Positions 45,240 to 56,792 of a DNA stretch of 64,000 nucleotides are shown here, piece after piece (within the stretch, counting starts at the first letter, position 1; each line of letters opens with the position of its first letter). Source of the DNA: Mimachlamys varia (Eukaryota; Mollusca; Bivalvia; Pectinida; Pectinidae); contig OX392534.1 of the NCBI GenBank assembly GCA_947623455.1, positions 5,404,001-5,468,000 on the forward strand. The letters run 5' to 3'. Under the pieces are notes generated by a model. The model searched no databases, was not told where the DNA came from, and saw only the letters and a list, made by a program, of their open reading frames with translations. Made by a program: the position numbers and the translations under genes.

Positions 45240-45520
45240 GTACACTATAAAGGTTTTTGCACACCAGAGAAAAAATATAAGTGTTGTTTCTAATAAATAA
45301 CTTATATTGTGTCAATTGCTATGTACACTATACAAAAATGTGAACCTACAGTCAGGGACGTATATATGTTCCTGCTACAGTGTATAGTGATGTGTGAAGC
45401 ACAGAGAACGTAATTATCAAACCACGAACTTTTGCTCGCCATAGAAAAGTATAAGTGTTATTTTCAATAAATCAAGTGTTTTGCCAATTCATATGTACAT
45501 GTACATTATGCAGGTTCTGA
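45240..45520 (+). repeat. two diverged copies of a roughly 180-bp repeat
   Basis: TATAAGTGTTGTTTCTAATA, then AATTGCTATGTACA, at 45275-45330 matches TATAAGTGTTATTTTCAATA, then AATTCATATGTACA, at 45450-45510. Confidence 0.55.
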
Positions 45521-46808
45521 TAATGCCTCATTACAAATTGTATACTCAGTACAATATAAGCAAGAAAATCGATCAAGTTTGTGCAGTGGCAATCAAGGGA
45601 AGTAACTCGTAAATAACATTATCATATCCAGAGAGCGAATTTTCACTGCAATTACGAATTAATACTTCCGACCGATAAATTGGTCAAATATTTTGGCTTA
45701 CGCACATGTATAAGGTATTATAACATTGAAATCAAAATCAGTGTATTTGGCTATGTGCGATTATATAAGCAAAGTACACCATGGCAGGAATTCCGCGATC
45801 CGTATACGAGTGTCAGGCACAGAGAGGTATAGCACGAATGTGTGTATACACGCGAGAGGTCAGCCAGCAACAGAGACGTAATATTTAAATGAGCCGTGGG
45901 AATGAAAAACTGATTTCTCTGTTACAAATTGCATATAGATTATTAAAGTCATCATAATTATTAACAATACTTCATTTCAACAAATTTTATTGACATATAG
46001 ATGTTAAGTTGTCAAAGGGATTGGGCAACAGGCACAGCCTATGTAAGCCCTCTCCATATAAACAATACACTGGTGGCAAAATTGTATATGGAAATATATA
46101 TATTAATAAATTAAGTATGTCATAAAATAGCCAATTAATTAAACAGTCAATGGATCTAATAGTTTTTGAATGATAATTATGATAAATATTTACTGAAATG
46201 AAAGTTACAATAAACATATATACAGCAGCTCTGTTATATCTATTGGTTATGGAAATATAATCTTATAAATTTAGGCTAATTAATTATTCATTATGAGATA
46301 AATATAATTCTGGACCAGCCAGAAGACACAGAGTGTAGGCCGCACTGTCCATGGTTTCACTTAGACCTGCTACATCTGGTCTCTGGCTGGCAGATAAAAA
46401 AATAACTATTAATATACCAAGACATAATTATGAAGAATTTCATTTAAGACTTTCCATTAAATATATAATAACATCATAATTGGTGTGAGCTGTATAAGAA
46501 TAGATACAGCACAACCTGTCCAAACCAAAAGTCAGTGGGATCAAATACTATGACCAGTCAATACAGGAGTCTGGACTGCCAAGGCAGAATAAAGTTAAAT
46601 TAAGGAAGAAATGCCCGGATTAAATTATAAGGCCACTACATATAGGTTTTCGAATTGTCAAAGTTTCGGTTTAGACAGGTTATACTGTAACATAAGGATT
46701 GGAACTCAAGACCAACATCCAAATATGTAAGATAACTTTTAAGTATGATTATGGGCAGATGTTGAGAATGTTTTGACATAAATAGGGGAAGAAAAATAAC
46801 TAAATAGA
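45521..46808. other. intron 1 of gene 2, no gene recognised
   Basis: AT-rich. The minus-strand ORF 45987-46217 has no recognisable motif. Part of it could be the 3' untranslated region of the adjoining minus-strand LINE. Confidence 0.4.
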
Positions 46809-47530
46809 TTACAGCTTAAATTCTGGAGATCTTCTAGTGTTTTTGATGTATGCAAGAATATGTCTGAATATGGAGATGTTTATTTCATTGTCACACAGAA
46901 TGCAACCATATAAAAGTACTGATAAATTAAAATGATCATGAATTATAAAATTTTGTATGTTTTCTCTCATTAAGTCTCTTTCTGTATCAAAAATAGGGCA
47001 GTGGAAAAAATAATGTTGCGCAGTTTCTTGTTTATACCCACAGCCACAAGTAGGATGATCTTTCAAATGATCTTTAAATCAATCAAAATTCAAATTACTG
47101 CAATCATTTCTAAGTTGACAAATGATAATACTACATTTTCTATACATATTACTTTTAAAAATTGGAGTCACTTCATTTCCATCATTATCATCATTGGATA
47201 CCGAAATAAGATTCTTAAATTTTGCAATGGATGGGGCATTAATAGTATCTAGATCTAGAGCATTAAATTCACGAAAAGTAGAAGGAAAGTAGCTATTCAT
47301 ATAACTGCTTGACCTACATAAAGGAGTATTAAAATACCTATTTCTGCGTAAAGCATACATGTCTGGTTCTGGTCGATTAATAAAAGGATTTACTGAATCA
47401 GTTAGATAATCAGGGGCTGCATTATGCAAAATCTTATAGATTAAAATTTGTGTTTTCTCCTTCTTTCCTCTAATGTTTCCCAGCCTAATTCCTTGTATAG
47501 TTTTTCATGAGATGTTCCTTTTCGCATACC
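46809..47530 (-). pseudogene. LINE (non-LTR retrotransposon) 3' end of ORF2
   Basis: On the minus strand the order is GTSHEKLYKELGWETLEERR, a frameshift near 47455, ILIYKILHNAAPDYL, another shift near 47070, and a zinc-finger-like CGCGYKQETAQHYFFHCPIF before a stop at about 46809. The 'ELGWE.L..RR..HK' and 'C.CG..E...H.F..C' pattern marks the C-terminal end of jockey/CR1-type reverse transcriptases. At least two frameshifts make it dead. It lies antisense in intron 1 of gene 2. Confidence 0.8.
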
Positions 47531-47806
47531 AGTTATGATTCAATTAGATTTTTAGATTGATTGGTACAATTATTAACAATACCATGGGAACATCATTTCC
47601 TGTTAGGTTTAGGCTTTCAAATAGTTCAGATATCATGAGATTGGTAGCAATTCAAGCTTTTCCAGAGCGGGAGGGGAAAAATGACATGGGTCAAAGGTCA
47701 CAGAATAGTGGCAGCAATAGACGCAAAAACTACTACTAAAAATGATATGCAACTAGCTTACATGTACTTGAGAAAGGTATCGTTTAACTATATAGTATAC
47801 AACCGT

Positions 47807-47886
47807 ATATATACTGAGTTTGTTTTGTACACAAACAGGAGTTGAAAACAATTCCTGTTTGTGTACAAAACAAACTCAGTATATAT
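47807..47886. repeat. perfect 34-bp inverted repeat, 12-base loop
   Basis: The arms (ATATATACTGAGTTTGTTTT, then GTACACAAACAGGA, and the exact complement) flank the loop GTTGAAAACAAT. No mismatch was seen. It could be a recent foldback element or a cruciform. Confidence 0.9.
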
Positions 47887-48099
47887 CATTCATACCAAAC
47901 TGATGAAACTTATTCCTAATATGCAGTATAGTATATAGTAACATTCCAACCATAGCTTATCTAGGATCGCGTTAGTGTTCCTAATTGTAAATCAAATACA
48001 GAAAATACAGATATAGAACGTTTATTATATCAAGGATATCTAACAGTGTCTACAGTAATACCAGATATATTTCACGAACGTAGTCTAAACAACAACAAA

Positions 48100-48240
48100 A
48101 TTAGCCACACGAGCACAACAATACCACAATATCAACCAAACCATAATCCGAACTTAAAATCGATAAGACTAGGGCAAAATATAAATAAAGGAAAGATTTA
48201 CACGGAGACATTTAAAAAAAAATCCCAGACCAATTGTGGA
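48100..48240 (-). mobile_element. retroelement 3'-tail fragment (R1), truncated
   Basis: AACCATAATCCGAACTTAAA, then ATCGATAAGACTAGGGC, is the complement of the 38700-38750 tail. It is cut short after about 100 bp. Confidence 0.6.
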
Positions 48241-48412
48241 TACTTTAACCACAAACAAGCCTAGACAACCCTACGTGACAAAATGTAGTCCTCTCTGCAA
48301 ATATTTTCATAAAGGTAATAACTCGTCCCAAACATATTTTAAATATTTTTACGAAGAATGCATTTGCTTCAAATTGTATTAACATAATTATTTGAAAAGA
48401 AGATAAATGTCC

Positions 48413-48980
48413 ATACATGTAAGCGCCACATATCAATCACTCCGCGGTGTTCATACATGTTAGCGCCACATATCAATTACTCCGCGGTGTTCATACATGT
48501 TAGCGCCACATATCAATTACTCCGCGGTGTTCATACATGTTAGCGCCACATATCAATCACTCCGCGGTGTTCATACATGTTAGCGCCACATATCAATTAC
48601 TCCGCGGTGTTCATACATGTAACCGCCACATATCAATCACTCCGCGGTGTTCATACATGTAACCGCCACATATCAATTACTCCGCGGTGTTCATACATGT
48701 TAGCGCCACATATCAATCACTCCGCGGTGTTCATACATGTAAGCGCCACATATCGATCGCTCCGCGGTGTTCATACATGTAACCGCCACATATCAATTAC
48801 TCCGCGGTGTTCATACATGTAAGCGCCACATATCAATTACTCCGCGGTGTTCATACATGTAACCGCCACATATCAATTACTCCGCGGTGTTCATACATGT
48901 AAGCGCCACATATCAATTACTCCGCGGTGTTCATACATGTAACCGCCACATATCAATTACTCCGCGGTGTTCATACATGT
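48413..48980 (+). repeat. 40-bp minisatellite, 14 copies
   Basis: Units are GCGCCACATATCAATTACTC, then CGCGGTGTTCATACATGTTA, with three linker forms (TAAGCG, TTAGCG, TAACCG). The last six units alternate AACCG and AAGCG, an 80-bp dimer period. A lone half-unit (ACATGTAAGCGCCACATCTC) lies at about 49932. The ORF at 48577-48822 is repeat translation. Confidence 0.95.
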
Positions 48981-49872
48981 GTAATGTTTTGTTGTATAAT
49001 GTATCTGTATATTAACTTATTTGTGAATTGATATTTATGTTCGTTATATCTATCGTTATTTCTACATAATATATTCCGTATAATATTTACCTTTATTCGC
49101 TAGTTCCTACTCTATTGTATTGTTCACCGTGTATAAGTTTGACACTGAGTGACCGATCACGTGCACGTGCTAATCGTATTGAAATGTAGTCATGTATAGT
49201 ACACCTGTGATGTTAGTCGGGAGTACGGCCTTATTGTTCAGGTTACATTACGGGTATATAAGGCCGGGGTGTTCGTATATCTTGTTTTTTCTCCCTTCCG
49301 CTGGAGTCAGAGCTGGTCGAAGATCTGGATGGTGAGATATGATTAATATATAGTAACTCAATGGGGAAAACGCACTTCGCCAGGCGTCCGGGATTGCCAT
49401 AGAATAGCAGTACAAGGGCTGGCGCGGACGCCGGGAAATTATTGGCGTAAGGGGTTTCGCGGATGCCAGGGGTTTGGCGGAAGGTTGCCAGGGCGCCTAG
49501 GGTTGTACTGTGGGGCGAGGATGATGGCGATGTGAGTTCCTCCTCAATGAGTTGCCCGTAGTTTAGCCAGGGATTGTTCAGGTAATTGACGCCGGCGTAA
49601 CGCCGGCGTAACGCTAGCGTTACGCCCGTATTTTGCCAGCTACGCCTACATTACGCCCGTATTTTGCCAGTTACGCCAGGTAGCACCGGGCGCATTTAAG
49701 CCCAAGATTCCTCAGAGCCGTACTCCCAGTATTTATGTAGTGTGCTTGAAGTTTGTTTCATGTCGTGTCCTGCTGGTATATGTAATTAAATTTCTTATAT
49801 TTGTACGATCCTTGTTGTTAATTTGTAACAAAACTCGACTACAAAAGTACGCCAACTTGGCAGGAGGACGCC
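48980..49872 (+). mobile_element. LTR-like segment with TATA box and possible primer-binding site
   Basis: The features fit a retrotransposon LTR read left to right. It starts TGTAATG and has a CACGTGCACGTG patch. A TATA box, GGGTATATAAGG (49253-49264), is followed by a GC-rich start region. It ends ...GTACGCCA, then ACT and TGGCAGGAGGACGCC (49858-49872), placed like a primer-binding site. No gag or pol follows. The internal 49560-49680 stretch has hairpins, including the perfect palindrome GTAACGCTAGCGTTAC and a repeated TTACGCCCGTATTTTGCCAG. The second LTR was not found, so boundaries are tentative. Confidence 0.4.
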
Positions 49873-50067
49873 TTGAGGAGTTTCAACAAAGTAGACAAAA
49901 CACTTACCGGAAAGGGGAGATAATCCTTTACACATGTAAGCGCCACATCTCAAATGGTGGTACACGTGGGGGAAAATGCAGACTTAGTTAATCAGTATTT
50001 ATTAAAAAGCGTGTTTATTCTGTCAGTAAATAATAAATAAATACAAACGTATGTGTGAAATGAGCCT

Positions 50068-50098
50068 CCAATTACAGAAATGTACATTCTGTAATTGG
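50068..50098. repeat. 12-bp perfect hairpin
   Basis: CCAATTACAGAA and its complement flank a seven-base loop ATGTACA. Confidence 0.75.
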
Positions 50099-51004
50099 CC
50101 GCGGCTCGTGATATATATCAACATTTTGTATATACCAACAGAAACTCAAGCAACTGTGGTTTATTACAAAGTGACCGGAATACAAGCTTAAAGCTTAAAG
50201 TACGTTTTATTAACCTTACACAATTTGTTACATTTTTTACTTTTTGTAGTTACCCAAAGTGAATTTTTCATGGTTTTTTTTACACTTTTATTTTCGGGAG
50301 GGGGTTGCTAGGATTTTTTGTTGATTTTTCTGTTTGAAAAAAAAGTCCCCTCAATAGTCCAATACACTGACCGCAAGAAGTGTAAAATTAAGCTTTACAG
50401 CTCAGCTGAGGTGCACATTCTCGGTCCCAGGTGCCGACCACACCGTTCGGAATCTGTTGCGTACGCTTGTACATACAGGTAAATAATATCTACCTTTAAC
50501 TTTTTCCAGTATGTTCTATAGTTTGCCGGTGTGTCTATTTCGGTGTATGTTCACGGATCATTTATTCTATCCTCACTTCTACCCATTTTCATAGCCGTGT
50601 TGTAATTCAAAGCTTTTCAAGGATTGTATTATATGCCACAAAAATATCACGTGAATCACATTAATATTCATGAATGGTTTGTTCTACCTGAAAGGACGGG
50701 CAGGGTGCTATTAATATATGACTCAAGTATACCAAAATAAACCATTTAGCGTGTGCCATCTAGGGACGGGGGGTAGTCCTTAATAAGTATCTACAGGCTC
50801 CGCTATCGAATCAAGTTGACAGCAAAATAATTCGAGCGTACCAAGTGTGCCGATACCATAAACATTAAAGGAAAAACACAAACCTGAAAGTCGATTTATA
50901 ACAGTGTCCTGGACAAAAAAGGCTATCTTACACTGTATGTTAGTCTGAAAACATGTATTACTTTGATACAAGGTCCGGAATTAAACCTTGACCTAGGCAC
51001 AGTT
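50099..51004. other. intron 1 of gene 2, no gene recognised
   Basis: Mixed AT-rich sequence. No family or coding frame is supported. Confidence 0.4.
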
Positions 51005-51240
51005 GCTGGAGTTTCCGTTTTTTTGTGTTATAACCCCATAACATAAAAAATTGATTCAAGTTAATACTTATAATTTAATCTATACCCTGCGAAAAATTGA
51101 TGGACTCTTTTCTCTAACAAATCAGTACGCTGCTGCATCAGCCAATCAAAAGCGACGGCGACGTATTTTTTTACGTTATGGGCTGATAGCATATTTTTTG
51201 AAGCCAATGAAAATGCTTGTTTCAAACAAGATTAAATTAT
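51005..51240 (-). mobile_element. reverse copy of the 41.5-42.0 kb foldback element
   Basis: TATAACCCCATAACATAAAA, then GATTCAAGTTAAT, and the complements of CAGCCCATAACGTAA and GTTTGAAACAAGCATTTTCA are seen. Confidence 0.7.
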
Positions 51241-52414
51241 ATTGGTATAAATATAAAGTTGGTTGCCTGTTGTATGTGTGTATCGTCAGTATATACATAG
51301 CAGTATAAAGGTAAAATGTTACCATCTACCTGTCTTATCCAGGTGAATTCACTGACCAATCAACTAATTAGTGTCATTCTTGTGTAAGATCACTAATCCC
51401 CTGTGAATGGCACGCCCGTGATTTGTAATGTTTCGAGGGTGTCGATCTCTTGACTACTATATATATTCTTCTGAATGACGAAAAAAATTAGCATTCAAAT
51501 GCCCCCCAAAATAACACTGCATGGACTTTTGTTTAAAAAGTATATTGTACGTATTGTATGTATCAGTATGTAACTATCACAACAATATTTGCTGTTATAC
51601 ACGTTATACATATACAATGTTTATGTAAGAAAACAGTGTAATATGGCGATAGCTTGATTTCCCGTTCTAAGATGACGTCACAGGGGAAGTGGCTTCGTTC
51701 TGGATCACAAAATATGCATAATTTAGAGGTCGGCGAAAATGACCTTATTATCGTGTCAACACAAAGTAACCAGACCACGCTTGCAAGATTGGGTGTTTGA
51801 ATATGGTCTTAAAATATGACTTTTACCAAATATATTTTTTTTATTTTTCGTTGCACAGATCCTTTAAGAAGAGAAAGTTGATCCCTTACATCCTGTTCAT
51901 GAAACAGTATGTTGTGAAGTATATTAGGAGAATCTGGAACAGGCGGCAAAGGATCAATATTATCAGAAGAAGTAGAAATGGACGAAAAGTGATCAACCAG
52001 ACATTCAGCGTTATCAAATGGATGAAACAGATTTGTATATGTATTTGTTAGACCAATACTTAAACAAAGACATTTTGAATATTAATTTGTTTAGGCCTCT
52101 ACTACCCTAAAACTGAACTACGGTCTCAATTGATGGTTGTTTGTACAACTTAAGTATATTACCGTTATGATGTAACTGCAATAGTGTTGGGTGGTTAATG
52201 GCAGCAAAAAGCACCATAAACTACGTGTGAACGATACATCAGGCAAACAACGTGTATACAGCCATAATTATATTATATACCGGCAAAGTCAAACTAATAT
52301 TACAGTAGCTCCCTATCTGGGAATGCTACAGTTTAACCCCCGATGCTGTCTTTGAAACCGGTTCTGATGCTTACTTCCACTAGTGTAAGACTATCTTTAA
52401 TATATATGTAAATA
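51241..52414. other. intron 1 of gene 2, no supported gene
   Basis: The ORF 51797-52051 is basic and repetitive and no family was recognised. The rest is AT-rich. Confidence 0.4.
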
Positions 52415-52570
52415 CTGATTGGATGTCTATTTTGTTGTTTGCATCGACTGATGAAGTCAAGTGAACCTCGCCAATGAGGTGAACTGCGAAGCAGTTCACG
52501 TACCATTTTGCTCGATGTTCACTTGACTTCACCAGCTAATGCAAGCTACAAAATATACATTCAATCCTTA
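52415..52570. mobile_element. hairpin MITE, full copy
   Basis: The long inverted arms contain GATTGGATGTCTATTTTGTT, GAAGTCAAGTGAAC and the complements. The tip is GAACTGCGAAGCAGTTC. A second, internally deleted copy is at 54672-54780. No coding. Confidence 0.8.
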
Positions 52571-52789
52571 TAGTTACATTAAATATTTTATTTCCCCGCC
52601 ATTCGCATGAACTTTAGGCTGCTGGTGTCACACGGTAACAGCCGACAGCTAGCTTACTTCATCACTAGGCAACAGAAAAAAATGTAATCCAGAGACAAGA
52701 TTTGTATTTGATTATTTTCAAATATGCTTTAATCATACCTCTCAAAGATTTATTTTCATTACGAATTCATTGAAATACCTTTCCAGTAT

Positions 52790-53270
52790 AAAATGAAGTA
52801 CGATAATGATTTTAGAGCCGTTTGCATCGCACCACAGTAAACGTGATTTGGTCACATTTGAAGCGAGTCGAAAAAGTTGTCGGAAGTCGGATATGGGTCA
52901 GGCTTAAGCGTATTGAAAACGGCTCAATTACACTGGAGTTAGGAAGAGAGTTTGATTAATGATATTGGTGAAATGTTATCAAGTGGATCAGTGATATGAA
53001 GATTTTTGAGTTGGGCCATTGACCGAAAACAGCGAGCTTTTAAAGTAAGCACACAGTACGTCTATGTATTGACAAGATCACAGATGCCTAAGAATTCGTT
53101 ATATCTCTTTTTGGACCTAAACGGAGGTTTTAAGAGTATGTTTACATTTTCGGATGTTTATATCAATTTCCGATAAACATACTACCTTAATCTAAACTCC
53201 TCATAAGTATAAACTTATTCTAGACACCGTGGTTTAGGTCAAAACACTACGCTGTAAGTGTAACTTAGTT
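52790..53270 (+). repeat. partial third copy of the duplication's left flank
   Basis: Matches 31640-31900 and 54960-55200. Shared words are GAGCCGTTTGCATCG, GTGATTTGGTCAC, GAAGCGAGTCGAA, TCCGATAAACATAC, TAATCTAAACTCCTCATAAG and TACGCTGTAAGTG. It is more diverged than units A and B are from each other and carries extra sequence in the middle (about 52890-53090). Confidence 0.8.
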
Positions 53271-53594
53271 CTTTTAAAACACATCTATGGTTAAAAAACA
53301 CAATGTTGGCATCCGTATATATATTGTTGTAAAAACACTCTTGAGCACATCCACACCACTATACTCCTTATATCTCTCAAAACTGTGTAAAGTGGAGTCA
53401 TGCTCTAAATTGTAACAATCTGGGTTGAATTTGATTACAAGTCCTTTCCAATAAGTATTCAACCTAGATTTGAAAGAATTCATAGTTGGTGCACTGACTA
53501 CCTCATTGGTAATCTATTCCAGTCTCACAATACCCTGTGTTATTCCACTCTCAGGCCATTGTATAAACGTACTGACTATTAGATACATATATGT

Positions 53595-53908
53595 TATATA
53601 CCACCAGTGGTATATGACCTTTTGATTGCTTGAAAAATTGAACTTTGACCGGAAATCACGATTGTTGACGTCATCATCGATTGTTTACGTCGTCACAACT
53701 TGGCGGGAATATATGCGAGATGATGCCTTCTCGCGCAATAGTCCGCGGTTCACTCCAAAAAGCAACACTGACACTGATTTGCTATTGTGGTAGAAACAGG
53801 TCACACGACTCGCTAAAGCTCGTGTCTTTTGTAACTTTTAAAAAATAATCAACTCGAGTGAAATAAATTCCATATCCAACAACCACTGGTTGTGTTACCT
53901 CTATACAT
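53595..53908. mobile_element. foldback element sharing both ends with the intron-2 insertion
   Basis: Ends are near-palindromic (TATACCACCAGTGGTATATG and AACAACCACTGGTTGTG). Its left part (GTCGTCACAACTTGGCGGG) matches 59125-59145. Its right part (TTTTGTAACTTTTAAAAAAT, then TCCATATCCAA) matches 38968-39046 and 61610-61690. Confidence 0.6.
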
Positions 53909-54049
53909 TGTAACTCTTTGTCAAAATGAGAACCTCCTGCAGTCTACGCTTGAGTGTTGTTGCCTGACATATCCTGATTCAACATATCTGTGGAGAATTA
54001 TGTCGACTATGTAGATTATGGATGACCTCGTATCGCTTTCTTCTGTATT

Positions 54050-54670
54050 GTAATGATGGATTTCCCAGGGCGATTAATTATTCTATATATAGGGTCTTTC
54101 TTACTGCTTATTTTTGAAAATCGGGGTGATATTTGCTTCTTTCCGATTAGATGGTAGTTTTCCTTCTTCCTATGATTTGTTGAAAATTTTGCTGAGCGGT
54201 TCACTTATACTAGTTCCTGCTTCATGTAGTATTTTTGGGTGTACACCGTCTGGTCCTGGGGCTTTTAATGTTTCAAGTTTTTCTAATTTGGCTAGTACTT
54301 TCTTTTCTGTGATTTTCGTATTTTGAGAATTGGTTGTTATTTTGGAGATATTTTCTGTATCTTCACCTGTCAACATTTTACTAAAACAGTTATTCAGAAC
54401 TTCCGCTTTTTCTTTGTCATCAGACACTAATCCTCCCTCTTCTGTTTCAATTGGCGAGATACCTGATTTTGCTTCTGTCTTGGTTTTGACGTACATTCAA
54501 AAGCTCTTTAGGTCTGTCTAGAATTTCATGGCAAGTTTTTTCTCATATTCTTTTGCGGCCTGTCTTTGAATACATGTTGCTTGGTTTCTGGCTCGCTAGA
54601 TTAGTCTGGTTACTATTTCCTCTATATTTGTACCATTCCTTTCTCTTAAGTGCTTCGATTTTAGCTTCAT
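54050..54670 (-). pseudogene. LINE reverse transcriptase fragment (N-terminal RT region)
   Basis: Reading on the minus strand: ARNQATCIQRQAAKEYEKKL, stops, MYVKTKTEAKSG, TDKEKAEVLNNCFS-like residues, LKAPGPDGVHPKILHE and EPLSKIFNKS, a stop, then LPSNRKEANITPIFK. The 'K(A/S)PGPDG(V/I)HP..L.E' and 'EANITPIFK' motifs are diagnostic of jockey/CR1-type LINE reverse transcriptases. At least three in-frame stops and a frameshift are seen. The catalytic FADD-type part is absent. It is a different fragment from 46809-47530 and the two may not come from one element. Confidence 0.85.
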
Positions 54671-54671
54671 T

Positions 54672-54780
54672 TAAGGATTGAATGTCTATTTTGTTGCGAA
54701 GCAGTTCATGTACCATTTGCCCGAGGTTCACTTGACTTCATCAGCCGATGCAAGCAACAAAATAGACATGCAATCCTTAT
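54672..54780. mobile_element. hairpin MITE, internally deleted copy
   Basis: Terminal inverted repeats AAGGATTGAATGTCTATTTT / complement at 54752-54780. The left inner arm present at 52415 is missing, so the GCGAAGCAGTTC tip directly follows the left end. Confidence 0.75.
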
Positions 54781-55424
54781 ATTTACGTTAACTATTTTAA
54801 ATTCCCCGCCATTCGCATGTACTTTAAGCTGCCTGTGTCACACGGGGCTTCACGTTTGTAACATTGTTGCACACTTATCGCCATTTGTGTACATACACGG
54901 AACAGCCGAAACTAGTTTCATTCATCACTAGGCAACAGACAAAAATATATTAAATGGATTACGAGAATGTTTTTAAAGCCGTTTGCATCGTAAACATAAT
55001 GAAGTCGTGATTTGGTCACTGTTGAAGCGAGTCGAATAAAGTTCTAAATAAAGACCTAAACTGGTTTTAAGAGTATGTTTACATTTTTGGAGGTTTAGAT
55101 CAATTACCGATAAACATACCACCCTAATCTAAACTCCTCATAAGTATAATATTATTCTATACACCGTAGTTTAGGTCCAAAATCTACGCTGTAAGTGCAA
55201 CAAATTCTCGGGCCCCTATGAGCAAGGTAGGTTAGGTTCTACAGTAGTTTATCTAGCTTTTTACGTGTAACAGAAATTAATTCAAGAATGTTGTTTTAGT
55301 CGTATTGTTTGTCTGAAAGGGTCTGGGTTCGATTCTTGTGTTTAGTTAAGGTATAGTTTATATGATCATCGCACGTATATGGTTGGCTAGATTAACTGGG
55401 GAAACAAACCGTATACGTTAATGT

Positions 55425-55580
55425 TAAACGGAAACATCTAGTACCAAGATCCGTGTTTGTTAAACGGAACTAGGGTCTGGTTTCGAGCTCCGTTTCTATT
55501 AAACGAAACTAGGGTACGGTTCCCTGTTTCGTTTATGTTAAACGAAACTAGGATCTGGTTCCTAGTTCCGTTTTTCATTA
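55425..55580 (+). repeat. tandem hairpin repeats, unit B
   Basis: Counterpart of 32140-32295: three units, the last folding through AAACGAAACTAGGA and TTCCTAGTTCCGTTT. The ORF 55457-55663 crosses it and is not called. Confidence 0.75.
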
Positions 55581-56066
55581 ATGCCACTTCTGGAGTATAC
55601 AGTGTCACAATAAGACTGAAGCCCCTATTTAACGGTACTAAGAATGGTAGTAAGAAGTTTTGATAATGGCTTGGTTGAACAATGAGACGAGCCAGCGATA
55701 TAACGTTGTTTAAGGATCCTTGTGTAGATTACTTATCCAATCTAAGCGAGGTAAGGCAGCGTCTTCATCATTAATCGGTATTTCGAATGATTGTAGAGAA
55801 ATATCGACTTGTGTTTAGTTTTCATTTTGTAACGCAAACTGTTTTTTTCTTTTCTGAATAGAAGACCTGATAAATTAAACCCAGTCTGAGAGTGAATCCA
55901 ATTCAGCATGTTCACGTTTAGCCCATTGTCTGGCGTAATCTTCCACAGAGTCCATAAGAATCTTGAAATTCACATTCCAGTTGATGGAAACGCTTTCTCT
56001 ATCAGAACACTGGTATTATTCTCTTGTACTTATACAAGGGTCTCAATGTGGATCTTTCCTTTACAG

Positions 56067-56278
56067 GTGTGACACCAGCTAAAAACCGCGACGTAAAAGT
56101 TGTAAATATGGAAAGGATTGATCGAATCCGCAAGGTATGCGCTGCAAAAGAGGAAGAGCTTCGAAGGAATAAATCTATGGTGGATCTTTCAGGTTCAATG
56201 TACATCGATGAGAAGCATAATTTGACGTATTGCCATTTATTCAAGTCGGCGTTTACTTACTGGAGTCTACTATTCCAG
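56067..56278 (+). CDS. carbohydrate sulfotransferase gene 2, exon 2 (5'-PSB)
   Basis: Same splice sites and phases as exon 2 of gene 1. The protein is identical; a single silent base differs (AAA/AAG in DEKH). It carries the same unusual 5'-phosphosulfate-binding segment, FKSAFTYW, so that change predates the duplication. Confidence 0.85.
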
Positions 56279-56368
56279 GTATGTATATCAGGTAGACATA
56301 AAGGAATGCCAGAGGAGAACATGGTGATAATTTTAACAAGCAGCTGAGTATTGCTGAAGCCATGTTCC

Positions 56369-56682
56369 CATCCTTGATATCAAAGGGTTACGCTCAACTT
56401 CGCTCTCTACACCACTGGAAAATGGGATAGTTCCGTGTGCGTCACCTTTGCTGATGAGGCAAGAACACTGGTCCGACTCTTTGATGTATATCAAAAGGTC
56501 TCTTTGTCACATCAGGGTAAAACATTACAGGATTTTTAGTCGGTTTTGGTTCCTTTGCAATCGTCAAAGGACAGACATGCAGCCTAGAGAGTGGTCAGCG
56601 TGCCTTCCTTTTTGCCATGACATATTCTAAGGGTATAGAGAGCGAAGGTGATCGTAACTTCTTGATGTCGAGGATGACATGT
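56369..56682. mobile_element. foldback MITE in intron 2, unit B
   Basis: Counterpart of 33084-33425. The ends (CATCCTTGATATCAAAGGGT and complement GATGTCGAGGATG) are slightly more diverged. Confidence 0.75.
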
Positions 56683-56792
56683 CCCCTGCCGTGCCACGAG
56701 CTATTACCCTGAAATGATTTATAGCGATAGTGCCCTTGTAAAGATAGTTAATTCAAAAAGATGAAAACTACTCCATTAATTACTTTTTTATT

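Noticed and set aside
48577..48822. 81-codon repetitive ORF
   Set aside because: Translation of the 40-bp minisatellite; the period is not a multiple of three, so it cycles through frames without meeting a stop.
51860..52050. P-loop-like GESGTGGKGS in one frame near 51925, and a basic ORF in another
   Set aside because: The spacing of the P-loop is wrong, frames are short with stops close by, and no other helicase or ATPase motif is nearby.
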